64,000 nt of DNA from Bacteroides nordii WAL 11050 = JCM 12987 (GCA_000613465.1 BAJA01000007.1:121841-185840); one strand, 5' to 3'. Shown: positions 45,728 to 56,081, counted from the first letter of the stretch. Numbers and translations are program-made. Notes: generated by a model not told the origin, from the letters alone.

Positions 45728-46930
45728 ATGAAAAAGGTTCTGTTTTTGGGCTTGGGATATATTGGTCTTCCTACGGCGGCAGTTGCTGCAACTCATGGTT
45801 ATCAGGTGATTGGAGTAGATGTGAATCCAGTGGTAGTGGACACTATCAATCAAGGGAAAATACATATTGTAGAGCCGGATTTGGATAAGATAGTAAAGGA
45901 AGCTGTTCAAAAAGGAAATCTTCGGGCTGTGTCGAAACCCGAAACAGCGGATGCTTTCTTTGTAGTGGTACCTACTCCGTTCAAACAGAACCATAGGGCA
46001 GACATTATGTATGTGGAATCTGCTACACGTTCGGTAATTCCTTACCTGAAGGCGGGAGATTTATTTGTTATTGAATCTACATCTCCTGTTTTTACCACCG
46101 AGCGGATGTCAGAAATTATATATAAAGAACGACCGGAGCTGAAAGGTAAATTGTACATTGCATACTGTCCGGAACGTGTATTACCGGGAAATACACTTTA
46201 TGAACTGGTTCATAATGACCGTGTGATTGGTGGTATCAATCCGGAATCTACGGAGAAAGCGATTGAGTTTTATTCTGCTTTTGTAAAAGGTACTTTGCAC
46301 CGTACCAATGCCCGTACGGCTGAAATGTGTAAACTTACTGAAAATTCGTCACGTGATTCTCAAATTGCTTTTGCCAATGAACTTTCGATGATTTGTGATA
46401 AGGCAGGAGTAAATGTATGGGAGTTGATAGAGTTGGCCAATAAACATCCGCGTGTTAACATTCTCCAACCGGGATGTGGTGTAGGAGGGCATTGTATTGC
46501 TGTAGACCCTTGGTTTATTGTCTCTGATTATCCGGAACAGGCACAGCTTATCAAGCGTGCCCGTGAGACGAACGATTATAAAGCCGACTGGTGTGCTAAC
46601 AAAGTGATGGAAACTTGCCAGCGGTTTGTAGAGAAGAATGACCGGGAGCCGGTTGTTGCCTGTATGGGATTGGCCTTCAAACCCAATATTGATGATTTGC
46701 GGGAGTCTCCTGCCAAATATATTGCTTCCCGTATTATTTCAGAGTCAAGAGCGGATGTACTGATTGTGGAACCGAATATATGTTCACATCCTAGTTTTCA
46801 TTTGACGGATTATAAAGAGGCTTATGCGAAGGCAGATATCGTAGTCTGGCTGGTCCGTCATACCCCTTTTGTAGAGATGGTGCGTGAGGAAGGCAAACTG
46901 GAACTGGATTTTTGCGGAGTGAGAAAGTAA
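45728..46930 (+). CDS. wecC: UDP-N-acetyl-D-mannosaminuronate dehydrogenase
   Basis: 400 residues. Rossmann motif '[20 protein letters not shown]' at the start, 'VVVPTPFK' and '[24 protein letters not shown]' as in UDP-ManNAc dehydrogenases, '[22 protein letters not shown]' with the Lys/Asn of the active site, and the catalytic Cys in '[15 protein letters not shown]'. The C-terminal domain shows '[16 protein letters not shown]'. It oxidises UDP-ManNAc to UDP-ManNAcA with 2 NAD+. Together with wecB directly downstream (stop and start overlap in TAATG) it makes the nucleotide sugar for a ManNAcA-containing capsule or exopolysaccharide built by the neighbouring transferases. Confidence 0.96.
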   Translation: MKKVLFLGLGYIGLPTAAVAATHGYQVIGVDVNPVVVDTINQGKIHIVEPDLDKIVKEAVQKGNLRAVSKPETADAFFVVVPTPFKQNHRADIMYVESATRSVIPYLKAGDLFVIESTSPVFTTERMSEIIYKERPELKGKLYIAYCPERVLPGNTLYELVHNDRVIGGINPESTEKAIEFYSAFVKGTLHRTNARTAEMCKLTENSSRDSQIAFANELSMICDKAGVNVWELIELANKHPRVNILQPGCGVGGHCIAVDPWFIVSDYPEQAQLIKRARETNDYKADWCANKVMETCQRFVEKNDREPVVACMGLAFKPNIDDLRESPAKYIASRIISESRADVLIVEPNICSHPSFHLTDYKEAYAKADIVVWLVRHTPFVEMVREEGKLELDFCGVRK

Positions 46931-48057
46931 TGAAGAAGATATTACTGGTATTCGGAACACGACCGGAAGCCATCAAGATGGCTCCTTTGGTAAAAGCTTT
47001 GCAACGAGATACAGAACACTTTGAAACGAAGGTTTGTGTCACGGCACAGCATCGTCAGATGCTGGATCAGGTATTGGAAGTATTTGGTATCGTACCTGAG
47101 TATGATCTGAATATCATGGCCCCCGGGCAGGATTTATATGATATAACCTCCAAGGTATTGTTAGGTTTACGTGATGTATTCAAAGAGTTTGCTCCCGATG
47201 TGGTACTTGTACACGGTGATACAACCACCTCAATGGCTGCCGGCCTGGCTGCTTTTTATCAGCAGATCAAGGTAGGGCATGTAGAAGCCGGTTTACGTAC
47301 TTATGATATGCTTTCTCCCTGGCCCGAAGAGATGAATCGTCAGGTAACCGATCGTCTCTGTCATTACTATTTTGCTCCTACCCATCAATCTGAAGAGAAC
47401 CTGCTTCGTGAGAATATTGATGGTAATCGTATTTTTGTAACGGGAAATACCGTGATTGATGCCCTGTTGATGGCGGTGGATATTATATCTGCCAGTCCGG
47501 AGAAACAGCAGGAGCTACATGAGATTCTGAAAGCCAAAGGTTATATCTTGACAGACCGTGAATATATTCTTGTCACCGGACATCGCCGTGAAAACTTTGG
47601 CGAAGGCTTTTTGCATATTTGCAAAGCCATTAAAGAGATAGCAGCAGAACATCCTGATATAGATATTGTCTATCCGGTGCATTTGAATCCGAATGTGCAG
47701 AAGCCTGTTTACGAGTTGCTTTCGGGTTTGAGTAATGTCTATCTGATTGATCCGTTGGATTATCTGCCATTTATTTATGCCATGCAGCACAGTCTTTTGT
47801 TGCTGACGGATAGTGGTGGTGTGCAGGAAGAGGCTCCGTCATTAGGGAAACCTGTTCTTGTGATGCGCGATACAACGGAACGTCCGGAAGCTGTAGCTGC
47901 CGGGACGGTAAAGCTTGTTGGTACGGATTACAATGCAATTGTCAGCAATGTAAATACATTATTGCGTGATAAAGCACTTTATCAGAAGATGTCCGAGACA
48001 CACAATCCTTATGGAGACGGACATGCCTGCGAACGTATCATAGCAGCTTTGCGATAG
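46930..48057 (+). CDS. wecB: UDP-N-acetylglucosamine 2-epimerase (non-hydrolysing)
   Basis: 375 residues from ATG 46930, which shares a base with the wecC stop. The family signatures are '[17 protein letters not shown]' (1-20 region), '[20 protein letters not shown]', '[12 protein letters not shown]' with catalytic Glu, '[20 protein letters not shown]' and '[29 protein letters not shown]'. It interconverts UDP-GlcNAc and UDP-ManNAc and so feeds WecC. The pair forms a two-gene plus-strand unit inside a locus whose other genes are on the minus strand. Convergent with the GT4 gene, 18 bp apart. Confidence 0.96.
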   Translation: MKKILLVFGTRPEAIKMAPLVKALQRDTEHFETKVCVTAQHRQMLDQVLEVFGIVPEYDLNIMAPGQDLYDITSKVLLGLRDVFKEFAPDVVLVHGDTTTSMAAGLAAFYQQIKVGHVEAGLRTYDMLSPWPEEMNRQVTDRLCHYYFAPTHQSEENLLRENIDGNRIFVTGNTVIDALLMAVDIISASPEKQQELHEILKAKGYILTDREYILVTGHRRENFGEGFLHICKAIKEIAAEHPDIDIVYPVHLNPNVQKPVYELLSGLSNVYLIDPLDYLPFIYAMQHSLLLLTDSGGVQEEAPSLGKPVLVMRDTTERPEAVAAGTVKLVGTDYNAIVSNVNTLLRDKALYQKMSETHNPYGDGHACERIIAALR

Positions 48058-48075
48058 AGTATACATCTCGGAAGT

Positions 48076-49275
48076 CTACCTCATGAATGCTTTGAAAGCG
48101 TCCAGATATCGTTGACTGACTGTATCGATATTGATCTCTTCAAGAATAATTCTTTGCGACTCTTTTCGCATCTTCTCACAAAGTTCGGGAGATGAGAAAA
48201 GAGTTGTAATTTTTTCGGCCAGGCTGTTGGCATCCCCTGCTTTAAAGAAAAAGCCGTTCTTCCCATCGGTTACCAGATCCCGTTCGGTACTGTCACATAC
48301 AGAGCAGATGACCGGCATACCATAAGTCATAGCATCGTTGATAGAAAGCCCTCCCATACCAGCAAGTACATATACAGCAGATTCATTCATATAAGCTCCC
48401 AGCACTTCTGGTTTATAAACACTACCTGCAAAACGGATGTAGCTGCTCAGGTTCAGTTGCTCTGCCTGTTGCTTTAGGTTTTCCAGCTCCGGTCCGTCAC
48501 CCACTATCACCAATTCTGTGTCCGGGAACTGTGCTATTACTTTGGGTAAAGCTTCTATCAGCAGGTCCACCCGTTTCCATTTCACCAGCCGTCCGATGTG
48601 GAGAATACGTCTTGGATTGGGAGGAAGGATAGAAGGGGCTGTCTGTACGTTTTCCTTTTCACGAAGCAACGCTTCTGTGTCGGTAGAATTATAAGTAACA
48701 TGTATTTTTTCTTTTTCTACTCCATAGGAAGGGAGGATGTCGTATGCAGCCGTTGAATAATTAAGCGTTCCCGTCACTTTTGAATAACAATATTTGCGGA
48801 TATGTGCTGTAAGCCATTGTTTGATGTAAAATGACATTCCGGTACTCTGCAACCGCATGTTTTCGTCATACATAGGCTGAGCCTTGAAAAACGCTCTTAT
48901 CTTTCCATAGGGTGGAGTCTGGAATGGTATCTCACGGATGACGATTTTTGTTCCACAGCTCTTTACCGCTTTTCTTAGTTCCGGCTGAAAGAACAGTTGC
49001 AGGAAGTAAGGCCATCCCATTACAAGAATATCCGGTTGTTCCTTCCGGATAATTTCCGGCAGTTGGGGATAAGCTGTTTTCCCGTAAAACATCTTTTTTT
49101 CCGGGCTGGTAAGACGCTTATAAGAGCCACTCTCTACCATTTTTACTCCTTTGCCGATGCTGGCATTTCCTTTTTGTGGAGTAACAACTACGATATCAAC
49201 ACCTTTCGCCTGTAGCTTATTGAGCATGGCATTCAGGTAATGGGGCATTCCGCCAAAGGTATAGAGTACTTTCAT
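48076..49275 (-). CDS. Family 4 glycosyltransferase (GT-B fold)
   Basis: 399 residues. N-terminal 'MKVLYTFGGMPHYLNAMLNKL' and 'ILVMGWPYFLQLFF'; C-terminal donor domain with 'RILHIGRLVKWKRVDLLIEAL', 'LVIVGDGPELENLKQQAEQL', 'IRFAGSVYKPEVLGAYMNES' and 'GGLSINDAMTYGMPVICSV'. The motif around 'GGLSINDAMTYG' replaces the common E-x7-E with E/N-D, a recurring variant in Bacteroides GT4 enzymes. It is the last gene of the minus-strand operon from the flippase; its start overlaps the upstream GT2 stop (ATGA). Confidence 0.92.
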   Translation of the reverse strand: MKVLYTFGGMPHYLNAMLNKLQAKGVDIVVVTPQKGNASIGKGVKMVESGSYKRLTSPEKKMFYGKTAYPQLPEIIRKEQPDILVMGWPYFLQLFFQPELRKAVKSCGTKIVIREIPFQTPPYGKIRAFFKAQPMYDENMRLQSTGMSFYIKQWLTAHIRKYCYSKVTGTLNYSTAAYDILPSYGVEKEKIHVTYNSTDTEALLREKENVQTAPSILPPNPRRILHIGRLVKWKRVDLLIEALPKVIAQFPDTELVIVGDGPELENLKQQAEQLNLSSYIRFAGSVYKPEVLGAYMNESAVYVLAGMGGLSINDAMTYGMPVICSVCDSTERDLVTDGKNGFFFKAGDANSLAEKITTLFSSPELCEKMRKESQRIILEEINIDTVSQRYLDAFKAFMR

Positions 49276-50167
49276 AAATGTAAATAATTAGCTTTTCTTT
49301 GACAACTTTGTTTTCGGAACCGGTTCACTTTGGAACTCTGTTTCAACAACCGGCAGGAGATAGCCAGGTAGGACAGTGCATCTTTGGGTTTTCCTTGTAC
49401 GAGCATTTGCAATGCTTTTTGGATGCCTGCCAATATGCCGTATCCGAAGGCTTGTACAGACGAGTAGTTGATGTTGGCATATTCAGTAAGCAGGTATATT
49501 TGTTCCGAACGCATCCATACTTCGTGGCTGACTTTCCGGTTTTCCCGGTCATGACAACCGAATACTATGGGAGAGTATCCTACGAAATATCCGTGGTGTT
49601 TGAGGCGGTTGACGTAATCTTTGTCTTCTCCGTAGTGATAAAAAAGAGGTGAGAATCCTCCCACTGTATGGAGTACGGCAACGGGGATCATCCAGAAAGC
49701 GGCGTTGATGAAACTTGTTTGCACTATGGGAACTTCCTTGTTCAGATCACTCAGTTGCCGGATACCGGTGTAAGCACTGAATCCTTGTTCGGGCTTATCT
49801 CCATTACCGGTCAGATGTACCGGAGAGAGGATACCATAAGCCGGATATTCCTGGCAAAGGTCTGCAAGTGTACCAATGGTTTGTGGGTCTATCCATGCAT
49901 CCTGATTGAGTAGAAATACAGCATCATATCCTTCGCTGATGGCTATTTCCATTCCAATATTGTTGGCACGTCCAAAGCGAGGTTCTCTTTGTTTTTGATG
50001 AGGCGTACTTCGGGATAACGCTGTTCAATGAGTTGGATAGTAGAATCAGACGAGCAGTTATCTATCACTACTGTGTCAACCGGATGTACCGATTCACGCA
50101 GGCTGCCAAGACAGCGATCTATCCAGCGCTCAAAGTTGTAACTCACAATGATAACAAGTATTCTCAT
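49272..50167 (-). CDS. Family 2 glycosyltransferase (rhamnosyltransferase-like), one frameshift
   Basis: Fragments 50167-49943 and 49952-49272 join when one T is added to a T-run near 49974 ('KENLAFGRANNIGMEIAISEG'), giving 298 residues. The restored 'GRANNIGMEIA' segment is the standard GT2 motif that lies before the DxD-like 'VFLLNQDAWID'. 'RILVIIVSYNFERWIDRCLGSL' and 'FINAAFWMIPVAVLHTVGGF', then 'FYHYGEDKDYVNRLKHHGYFVGY', are typical of rhamnosyl- and related transferases. Cytoplasmic face of the inner membrane. Part of the surface-polysaccharide operon. Confidence 0.9.
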
Positions 50168-50197
50168 GGCTTTTTCTTTAATAGTTCACACGCAGAG

Positions 50198-51178
50198 TTA
50201 ATCATGAAACGCTCTGTCATTAAAGCATTTATTCTTGTATGCATAGAAGCAGGGATAGAAGAATGCTCTCAGGTGATTGATCTTTTTTCTCGCTGCAATT
50301 TTGTCTTTATGTATCGTGCAGAACAGGCATAGTTTCAGGAAAGAAAAGAAACTCTTCCCCAACATAGCGTCCACAATGCGGTGTGCAGTATTTAGTTCTT
50401 TCTGTCCATTGCTTTCTCTATAGATATGGCGGTAGAATTTCTGCCAACTCTCTTTTTTTCTTAATGCCCGGTACGATTGATAACCTTTCAGATAGGGAAG
50501 GTAAGGTTTCGCTTTTTTATAGTTTTTCTGGTAAAAAAGGCTCATGGCTGATTCCTGATGTACCCGGTGGTTGGTCAGTATCTTATTACACCGGGCTACT
50601 CCTCCATAGAGCTGGGCATTGACAGCCAGCCACCAGTCATAGAGCACATTGTCGTCCCAGAAAGGAATCTGCTCTATCATACTGCGACGTAGCAGCATGC
50701 TATGTCCCGGTACGCAGTTGGAGAACAGCAGTCGTTCCAGGCTTTCGTTATTGTTGAGGCGGCGCTCTATATCATCTATAGAGTGATCTTGTGGTGTAGC
50801 GGAAAAAGAAAAACACATAGCTTTGTCTCCGATACAAGCCATCATCTCTTTAAGTTTGTCGGGATGCCAGACATCGTCCTGATCGGAGATAGAGATGAAA
50901 TCACCTGTTGCGCTACAGAGTGCAGTATGGAAATTAGCATTGAATCCCAGGTTCTTCTCATTGATATGCAATCGGATAAAAGGATAGCGGGCTTGATACT
51001 CCTTTATGATTTCTGTTGTCCGGTCTGTGCTCTGGTCATCCTGAATCAGCAACTCGTGGATAGGATAGGACTGTTGTACAATAGAGTCCAGTTGTTCGCG
51101 CAGAAATTTCTCTCCGTTATAAGTGCACATTACAACGGATACAAGAGAGAAAGAGGGACTGGTAGGAGAGGCTGTCAT
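50198..51178 (-). CDS. Family 2 glycosyltransferase
   Basis: 326 residues from ATG 51178, overlapping the upstream stop in ATGA. The GT2 core reads 'VSVVMCTYNGEKFLREQLDSIVQQSYP', 'ELLIQDDQSTDRTTEII', 'EKNLGFNANFHTAL' and 'DFISISDQDDVWHPDKL', with the DQDD as the metal-binding acidic motif. This variant is common in enzymes adding rhamnose or similar sugars. The C-terminal 100 residues are basic and helical and may hold the protein at the membrane. 30 bp before the next GT2 gene. Confidence 0.92.
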   Translation of the reverse strand: MTASPTSPSFSLVSVVMCTYNGEKFLREQLDSIVQQSYPIHELLIQDDQSTDRTTEIIKEYQARYPFIRLHINEKNLGFNANFHTALCSATGDFISISDQDDVWHPDKLKEMMACIGDKAMCFSFSATPQDHSIDDIERRLNNNESLERLLFSNCVPGHSMLLRRSMIEQIPFWDDNVLYDWWLAVNAQLYGGVARCNKILTNHRVHQESAMSLFYQKNYKKAKPYLPYLKGYQSYRALRKKESWQKFYRHIYRESNGQKELNTAHRIVDAMLGKSFFSFLKLCLFCTIHKDKIAARKKINHLRAFFYPCFYAYKNKCFNDRAFHD

Positions 51179-52113
51179 GTTCTTTTCTTTTTGTTTAAAA
51201 TCCGGTTGATGGAGTATAAATCTTTTCCCGTACACCGGGAGAAGAAACTGAGTAGCAGAGAGGTGTATAATTTCCTTTGCAAAGGGTAAAGGCGAAAAGC
51301 GATGAAGAATTCTCTGCACATCAACAGGTAATTACCTGCATAGATAGCACCTACCATTCTTCGCTTGTGCCATGATGAAACGAAACGGCGTACACCTTTG
51401 CGGTGTGATGCCTCTTTAAACAGTCTGTCGAACGCTTCGTCCAACGGATTATTCATGAGTACTGGACGGATGTTTTTGCCTTCGTATATCAGATAGTAGA
51501 TTGAAGTCGGTAGTTTGGAATAGGCAATGTCACAAACGGCATGGAGTCTGGCAAGCGTGATAACATCTTCGCCCGATGGAATGCCCACAGGGAATCCGCC
51601 TATTTTTTGTATTTCTCTTTTACGGACTGCATATGAACTCATATGGATAGGGAAGTCGGTTCCCGAAGCCATTTCGTAATAGTTGTCTATGATTCCTTCT
51701 TCTCCGCTGAAGGTGAATGGTACGGGTAGAATCGGAGTGGCGGGAGAGGTGTTTTCCCGGGTATAATAATAGGAAGTACCGAATACACCGCATTCCGGAA
51801 ATTTTCTTATCAGTCCTGCTATTACTTCCAGATGATTTTCTTTCCATTCGTCATCGGCATCCAGAAATGCAATATACTCAAAACGTGCTTCTTCAATCCC
51901 CCGGTTTCTTGCAGCAGATACACCTCCGTTCTTTTGGTGGATGAGGCGGATGAGTGGATTGTTCATTCGTTCGATGACAGAAACACTCCCGTCGGTAGAA
52001 CCATCGTTGACAATAACTATCTCAAACTGCTGAAACGTTTGGGAGAGAACCGAATAGACTGCTCTTTCTATGTATCGTTCTTTATTATATAAAGGTATAA
52101 CTACGCTTATCAT
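51175..52113 (-). CDS. Family 2 glycosyltransferase
   Basis: 312 residues. 'MISVVIPLYNKERYIERAVYSVLSQTFQQFEIVIVNDGSTDGSVSVIE' gives the nucleotide-binding half (motif D-G-S-T-D), then 'NGGVSAARNRGIEEARFEYIAFLDADDEW' with DADD as the metal site and 'IPSGEDVITLARLHAVCDIAY' as the ED motif. It is a soluble transferase of the surface-polysaccharide operon, 12 bp after the flippase gene. Donor and acceptor sugars cannot be told. Confidence 0.93.
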   Translation of the reverse strand: MISVVIPLYNKERYIERAVYSVLSQTFQQFEIVIVNDGSTDGSVSVIERMNNPLIRLIHQKNGGVSAARNRGIEEARFEYIAFLDADDEWKENHLEVIAGLIRKFPECGVFGTSYYYTRENTSPATPILPVPFTFSGEEGIIDNYYEMASGTDFPIHMSSYAVRKREIQKIGGFPVGIPSGEDVITLARLHAVCDIAYSKLPTSIYYLIYEGKNIRPVLMNNPLDEAFDRLFKEASHRKGVRRFVSSWHKRRMVGAIYAGNYLLMCREFFIAFRLYPLQRKLYTSLLLSFFSRCTGKDLYSINRILNKKKRT

Positions 52114-52125
52114 CTTTCCTTCTCC

Positions 52126-53562
52126 CTACTTCTTCTTTTTCAAAAACTGTATGCTTTCTTTGAACACAACAGAATTGCTTCCCCACATCAGCAAGGTATA
52201 CAGTATAGCGGCTACCACTACCTTAGCGGTGAACAGCAGATATATGTTGCCGATACTGCGCGTTGCATAATAGGTGATAACCATTGTGATTCCTGCCAGG
52301 GCGGCAAAGGGGATAACGTCTTTCAGTGCATTCCAGAGACTGAGGCGGATTTGTTGCCATACAAAATAGTGCCATACCAGCATCCAGACAATATTGACAG
52401 TCACAAAGGCAACGATCATGGTATGTATGCCGTAAGGATAAGCCAGTAAAATGACTATAACCTGAAGAATCCCCAAGGCAATTGTATTCCACATATAAAT
52501 GTCGGACTTTCCTTTACTGATGATAAGATTGGAGTAGAGAGACAATATCGGCAGGAAGGCTCCCCAGATACACAATAATTGCAGGATAGGCACACTGTCC
52601 AGCCATTTATCAGTTACCGAAATGACAATAAGTTCATGAGCGATAAGTGCCAGTCCGAACATAGCCGGGAAAGAGATAAAGGCAGTGAAGCGCAACATTT
52701 TCCGAAATACATTTCGTTGGCGTCCCGCGTCATTGGCTACCTCAGTAAGCACAGGCTGTGCTACTCCGCTAACCATACCTGTGATGAGCGAGTGCCCCAT
52801 TGTGTTCCATTTGTTGGCTTGCGTGTAATAGCCCACTTCTGCTTCTGAGAAGAATTTACCTAACAGAACTGAGAATATATTATTATTGATTTGCGTGAAG
52901 ATATTCGTAACCAGTATCTTGCTGCTGAATCCGAACATACTTTTCAATGGTCTGAAATCTATATTGAGTGTGGGACGCCAGGGAGAAAAGTGCCAGAAGC
53001 AGATGGTTACCACCAGAATATAAACCACACTTTGTGTAGCTATTCCCCAGTATGTCATTCCATTGAACGCCATAATTACGCCTATAATCCCGGAGAGGGT
53101 TAAAGCTATAATTTGTGACATTGCCTTTTGCTTTACCATCAGATTCTTGAATAAGACGGCATTGTGTGCGGTAGCAGAACTTGAGATCAGAAATCCGATG
53201 AACAGATAGCGTGCCAGTGGAACAAGTTCCGGCTTGTCGTAGAAATCGGCAATCAGCGGAGCACTTAAGAAAAGTAAAATGTACATGGTTATCCCTGTCA
53301 GGGTACTAAACCAAAATACTGCGTTGTAATCCTTATGGGTTACTTCCCGTTTGTTGGTCAGCGCATTGGTGAAACCACTTTCCTGCAAGGTACCGGCTAC
53401 GGCTATAAAAATGGTAAGCATTCCTACCATACCATAGTCATCGGCATTGAGCAACCGGGCCAGAAATATCCCAAAGAACAGATTCAACAATTGCTGTATG
53501 CCATTGCTGAATCCGCCCCAGAATAATCCTTTAGCTGTCTTTTCTTTAAGTGATTCGCTCAT
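52126..53562 (-). CDS. Polysaccharide flippase (Wzx/WzxC-type, MOP superfamily)
   Basis: 478 residues with about 14 membrane helices. Starts 'LKEKTAKGLFWGGFSNGIQQLLNLFFGIFLARLLNADDYGMVGML', the standard opening of WzxC/lipopolysaccharide-exporter proteins, and has 'KRE...YNAVFWFSTLTG' and 'GYYTQANKWNTMGHSLITGMVSGVAQPVLTEV', the conserved middle stretch. It flips lipid-linked repeat units to the periplasmic side of the inner membrane. No Wzy polymerase or chain-length regulator is visible in the window, so the locus is either incomplete or uses a distant polymerase. 22 bp after metG, so possibly cotranscribed with it. Confidence 0.94.
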   Translation of the reverse strand: MSESLKEKTAKGLFWGGFSNGIQQLLNLFFGIFLARLLNADDYGMVGMLTIFIAVAGTLQESGFTNALTNKREVTHKDYNAVFWFSTLTGITMYILLFLSAPLIADFYDKPELVPLARYLFIGFLISSSATAHNAVLFKNLMVKQKAMSQIIALTLSGIIGVIMAFNGMTYWGIATQSVVYILVVTICFWHFSPWRPTLNIDFRPLKSMFGFSSKILVTNIFTQINNNIFSVLLGKFFSEAEVGYYTQANKWNTMGHSLITGMVSGVAQPVLTEVANDAGRQRNVFRKMLRFTAFISFPAMFGLALIAHELIVISVTDKWLDSVPILQLLCIWGAFLPILSLYSNLIISKGKSDIYMWNTIALGILQVIVILLAYPYGIHTMIVAFVTVNIVWMLVWHYFVWQQIRLSLWNALKDVIPFAALAGITMVITYYATRSIGNIYLLFTAKVVVAAILYTLLMWGSNSVVFKESIQFLKKKK

Positions 53563-53584
53563 GAATTATTTGGAATTATGAGAG

Positions 53585-55624
53585 CTATTTCACCTCACTG
53601 CCCGGCTTCACTTCGCGGCCCGGCATTACTACAGCCAGACTACCGTCATTATTTTCGGCAGAGAGAATCATACCTTCGCTAACGATACCTTTCAGCTTGC
53701 GTGGAGCAAGGTTGGCAATGAAGCAAACTTGTTTGCCAACAAGCTCTTCCGGTTTGTAGTGCTGGGCAATGCCACTGACAATAGTACGTGTTTCCAGTCC
53801 GTCGTCTATTTTGAATTGCAGTAACTTGTCTGCCTTGGGCACCTTCTGGCATTCAAGAACAGTACCTACGCGAATATCCAGTTTCATAAAATCGTCGAAC
53901 TCGATGTTTTCGCGGATCGGTTTGGCTTTATAGTTGGCTTCTTCGTTGGCTTTCTTGGTGTCGAGCAGTCTCTGTACCTGAGCTTCAATGACGCTGTCTT
54001 CAATCTTCTCAAACAGCAATTCCGGTTTATTGAGTTGGTGTCCGGCGGCGAGGAGGTCGTCACGTCCCAGTTCTGACCAGTCGAAACTGTTCATGTTCAG
54101 CATCTGGCGAAGGCGTTCGGAACTGAAAGGCAGGAACGGTTCAAAAGCAATAGCCAGGTTGGCTACCAGTTGCAGAGATATATTGAGTATCGTTGCTACA
54201 CGTTCCATGTCTGTTTTAGCCAGCTTCCACGGTTCGGTGTCTGCCAGATATTTGTTTCCGATACGTGCCAGGTTCATAGCCTCTTTCTGCGCATCACGGA
54301 ATTTGAATACGTTGAGCAGCTTTTCTACTTCGGCCTTTACGTCGGCGAATTCTTTCAGCGTTTCTTTATCGTAATCGGTCAAATTGCCCTGTGCGGGAAC
54401 GCATCCATCAAAGTATTTCTGAGTGAGCACCATTGCGCGGTTTACGAAATTACCATAAACAGCTACCAACTCATTGTTATTACGTGCCTGAAAATCTTTC
54501 CAGGTGAAGTCATTATCTTTGGTTTCCGGTGCATTGGCGGTCAGCACATAGCGCAGTACGTCTTGCTTGCCCGGGAAGTCTTCCAGATATTCGTGCAACC
54601 ATACTGCCCAGTTGCGTGAAGTTGAAATTTTATCACCTTCCAGGTTCAGGAACTCATTGCTCGGTACATTATCCGGTAGGATATAGCTACCTTCGGCTTT
54701 CAGCATGGCCGGGAATACGATACAATGGAATACGATATTATCTTTTCCGATAAAGTGGATCAGGCGTGTTTCCGGATCTTTCCACCAGGTTTCCCAAGAG
54801 TCCGGAAGCAGCTCTTTTGTATTGGAAATATAGCCGATGGGGGCATCGAACCACACGTAGAGCACCTTTCCTTCGGCTCCTTCTACCGGAACGGGAATTC
54901 CCCAGTCCAGGTCACGGCTCACTGCACGAGGCTGCAAGCCCATGTCGAGCCAGCTTTTACATTGGCCGTATACATTGGGGCGCCATTCTTTGTGATCTTC
55001 CAAAATCCATTGACGCAGCCATGCTTCGTGTTTGTCCAGTGGGAGATACCAGTGTTTGGTTTCTTTCATCACCGGTTTGCTGCCACTGATAGCACTCTTG
55101 GGGTTGATAAGATCTGTTGGAGAAAGAGAAGTACCACACTTCTCGCATTGATCGCCATAAGCACCTTCGGAGTGACAGTGAGGACATTCGCCTGTGATAT
55201 AACGGTCGGCAAGAAACTGATGTGCCTCCTCGTCGTAGTATTGTTCGGATGTTTTTTCAATGAACTCCCCTTTGTTATATAATTCTTTGAAGAAGTCTGA
55301 GGCCAACTCATGATGTGTTTTCGATGACGTGCGGCTATATACATCAAATGAGATACCGAACTCCTCGAAGGATTTCTTAATAAGGAAATGATAACGGTCT
55401 ACCACATCCTGCGGAGTGATTCCTTCTTTCTTGGCACGAATCGTGATGGGCACACCGTGTTCGTCTGACCCGCCAATAAAAAGTACATCTTCTTTTTTCA
55501 GTCTCAGGTAGCGGACATAGATGTCTGCTGGTACGTATACGCCGGCCAGGTGCCCGATGTGAACGGGACCGTTGGCATAAGGCAAAGCCGAAGTCACTGT
55601 GGTTCTTTTGAAGTTCTTTTCCAT
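53585..55624 (-). CDS. metG: Methionyl-tRNA synthetase
   Basis: 679 residues from ATG 55624; in-frame codons before it lie upstream of the -7 box and are not used. Class I signature HIGH at residues 22-25 ('[23 protein letters not shown]') and the KMSKS loop as '[15 protein letters not shown]'. The zinc knuckle '[17 protein letters not shown]' (about 145-165) and the 'DWGIPVP' region place it in the MetG1 form. The C-terminal 110 residues form the OB-fold tRNA-binding domain ('[32 protein letters not shown]'). It charges tRNA-Met in the cytoplasm and is essential. The frame is intact. It leads the minus-strand polysaccharide operon. Confidence 0.97.
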   Translation of the reverse strand: MEKNFKRTTVTSALPYANGPVHIGHLAGVYVPADIYVRYLRLKKEDVLFIGGSDEHGVPITIRAKKEGITPQDVVDRYHFLIKKSFEEFGISFDVYSRTSSKTHHELASDFFKELYNKGEFIEKTSEQYYDEEAHQFLADRYITGECPHCHSEGAYGDQCEKCGTSLSPTDLINPKSAISGSKPVMKETKHWYLPLDKHEAWLRQWILEDHKEWRPNVYGQCKSWLDMGLQPRAVSRDLDWGIPVPVEGAEGKVLYVWFDAPIGYISNTKELLPDSWETWWKDPETRLIHFIGKDNIVFHCIVFPAMLKAEGSYILPDNVPSNEFLNLEGDKISTSRNWAVWLHEYLEDFPGKQDVLRYVLTANAPETKDNDFTWKDFQARNNNELVAVYGNFVNRAMVLTQKYFDGCVPAQGNLTDYDKETLKEFADVKAEVEKLLNVFKFRDAQKEAMNLARIGNKYLADTEPWKLAKTDMERVATILNISLQLVANLAIAFEPFLPFSSERLRQMLNMNSFDWSELGRDDLLAAGHQLNKPELLFEKIEDSVIEAQVQRLLDTKKANEEANYKAKPIRENIEFDDFMKLDIRVGTVLECQKVPKADKLLQFKIDDGLETRTIVSGIAQHYKPEELVGKQVCFIANLAPRKLKGIVSEGMILSAENNDGSLAVVMPGREVKPGSEVK

Positions 55625-55667
55625 ATTGTTATAGTGTCTTTTTGTTATAATCGGTTCAGTGAGTGTG

Positions 55668-55675
55668 CAAAGATA
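55668..55675 (-). promoter_or_regulatory. -7 element of metG
   Basis: On the minus strand TATCTTTG matches TAnnTTTG, 43 bp before ATG 55624. Confidence 0.5.
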
Positions 55676-55866
55676 GTGACTTTTCTGCTCAATCTGCATA
55701 AAATCCTCTTTCAACTTTATTTCATAACACTGTAGGGGAGTGAAATAGATTTTCTGCCTGAACTTACATCTATTTAAGTATATGCTTTAAGCGTTACTTA
55801 ATGTACCTTTTAAGTAAATAACCAGATACGTTTAAAGCAAACATTATCCATGTTTAAAGAATGGAA

Positions 55867-55958
55867 AACATCCGGGTGTTTTTTCTTAAAACATCCCCAT
55901 GTTGTTATAGATAACATCCGGATGTTTTGATCAACAACATCCGGGTGTTGTTTGTCCT
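55867..55958. repeat. Four-unit 23-bp tandem array (array B, AACATCCSSRTGTT core)
   Basis: Units start at 55867, 55890, 55913 and 55936, exactly 23 bp apart. The cores are AACATCCGGGTGTT, AACATCCCCATGTT, AACATCCGGATGTT and AACATCCGGGTGTT. Unit 2 equals unit 1 of array A and unit 3 equals unit 3 of array A, 40 kb away, while the 9-bp spacers differ. It lies in the 495-bp divergent interval between metG and the acyl-CoA synthetase; the rest of that interval is AT-rich promoter sequence. Confidence 0.9.
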
Positions 55959-56081
55959 TACTCCGTGTTTGCTATCACTAATATATTGATATACTGTATT
56001 CCTATAAGTATATATCTTACCTGTCTTAAAAGGTATAATGAAAAGAATCTCTTTTATGTACTTTTTGTTCTGAAGAAACAT

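Noticed and set aside
54170..55282. Plus-strand ORFs of 149 and 185 residues
   Set aside because: Antisense to metG, an essential intact gene.
15957..55958. Four-unit arrays as CRISPR
   Set aside because: Repeats are only 10-17 bp with 8-12 bp between cores, always four units, often palindromic. No cas genes, no leader, and spacers are far too short.
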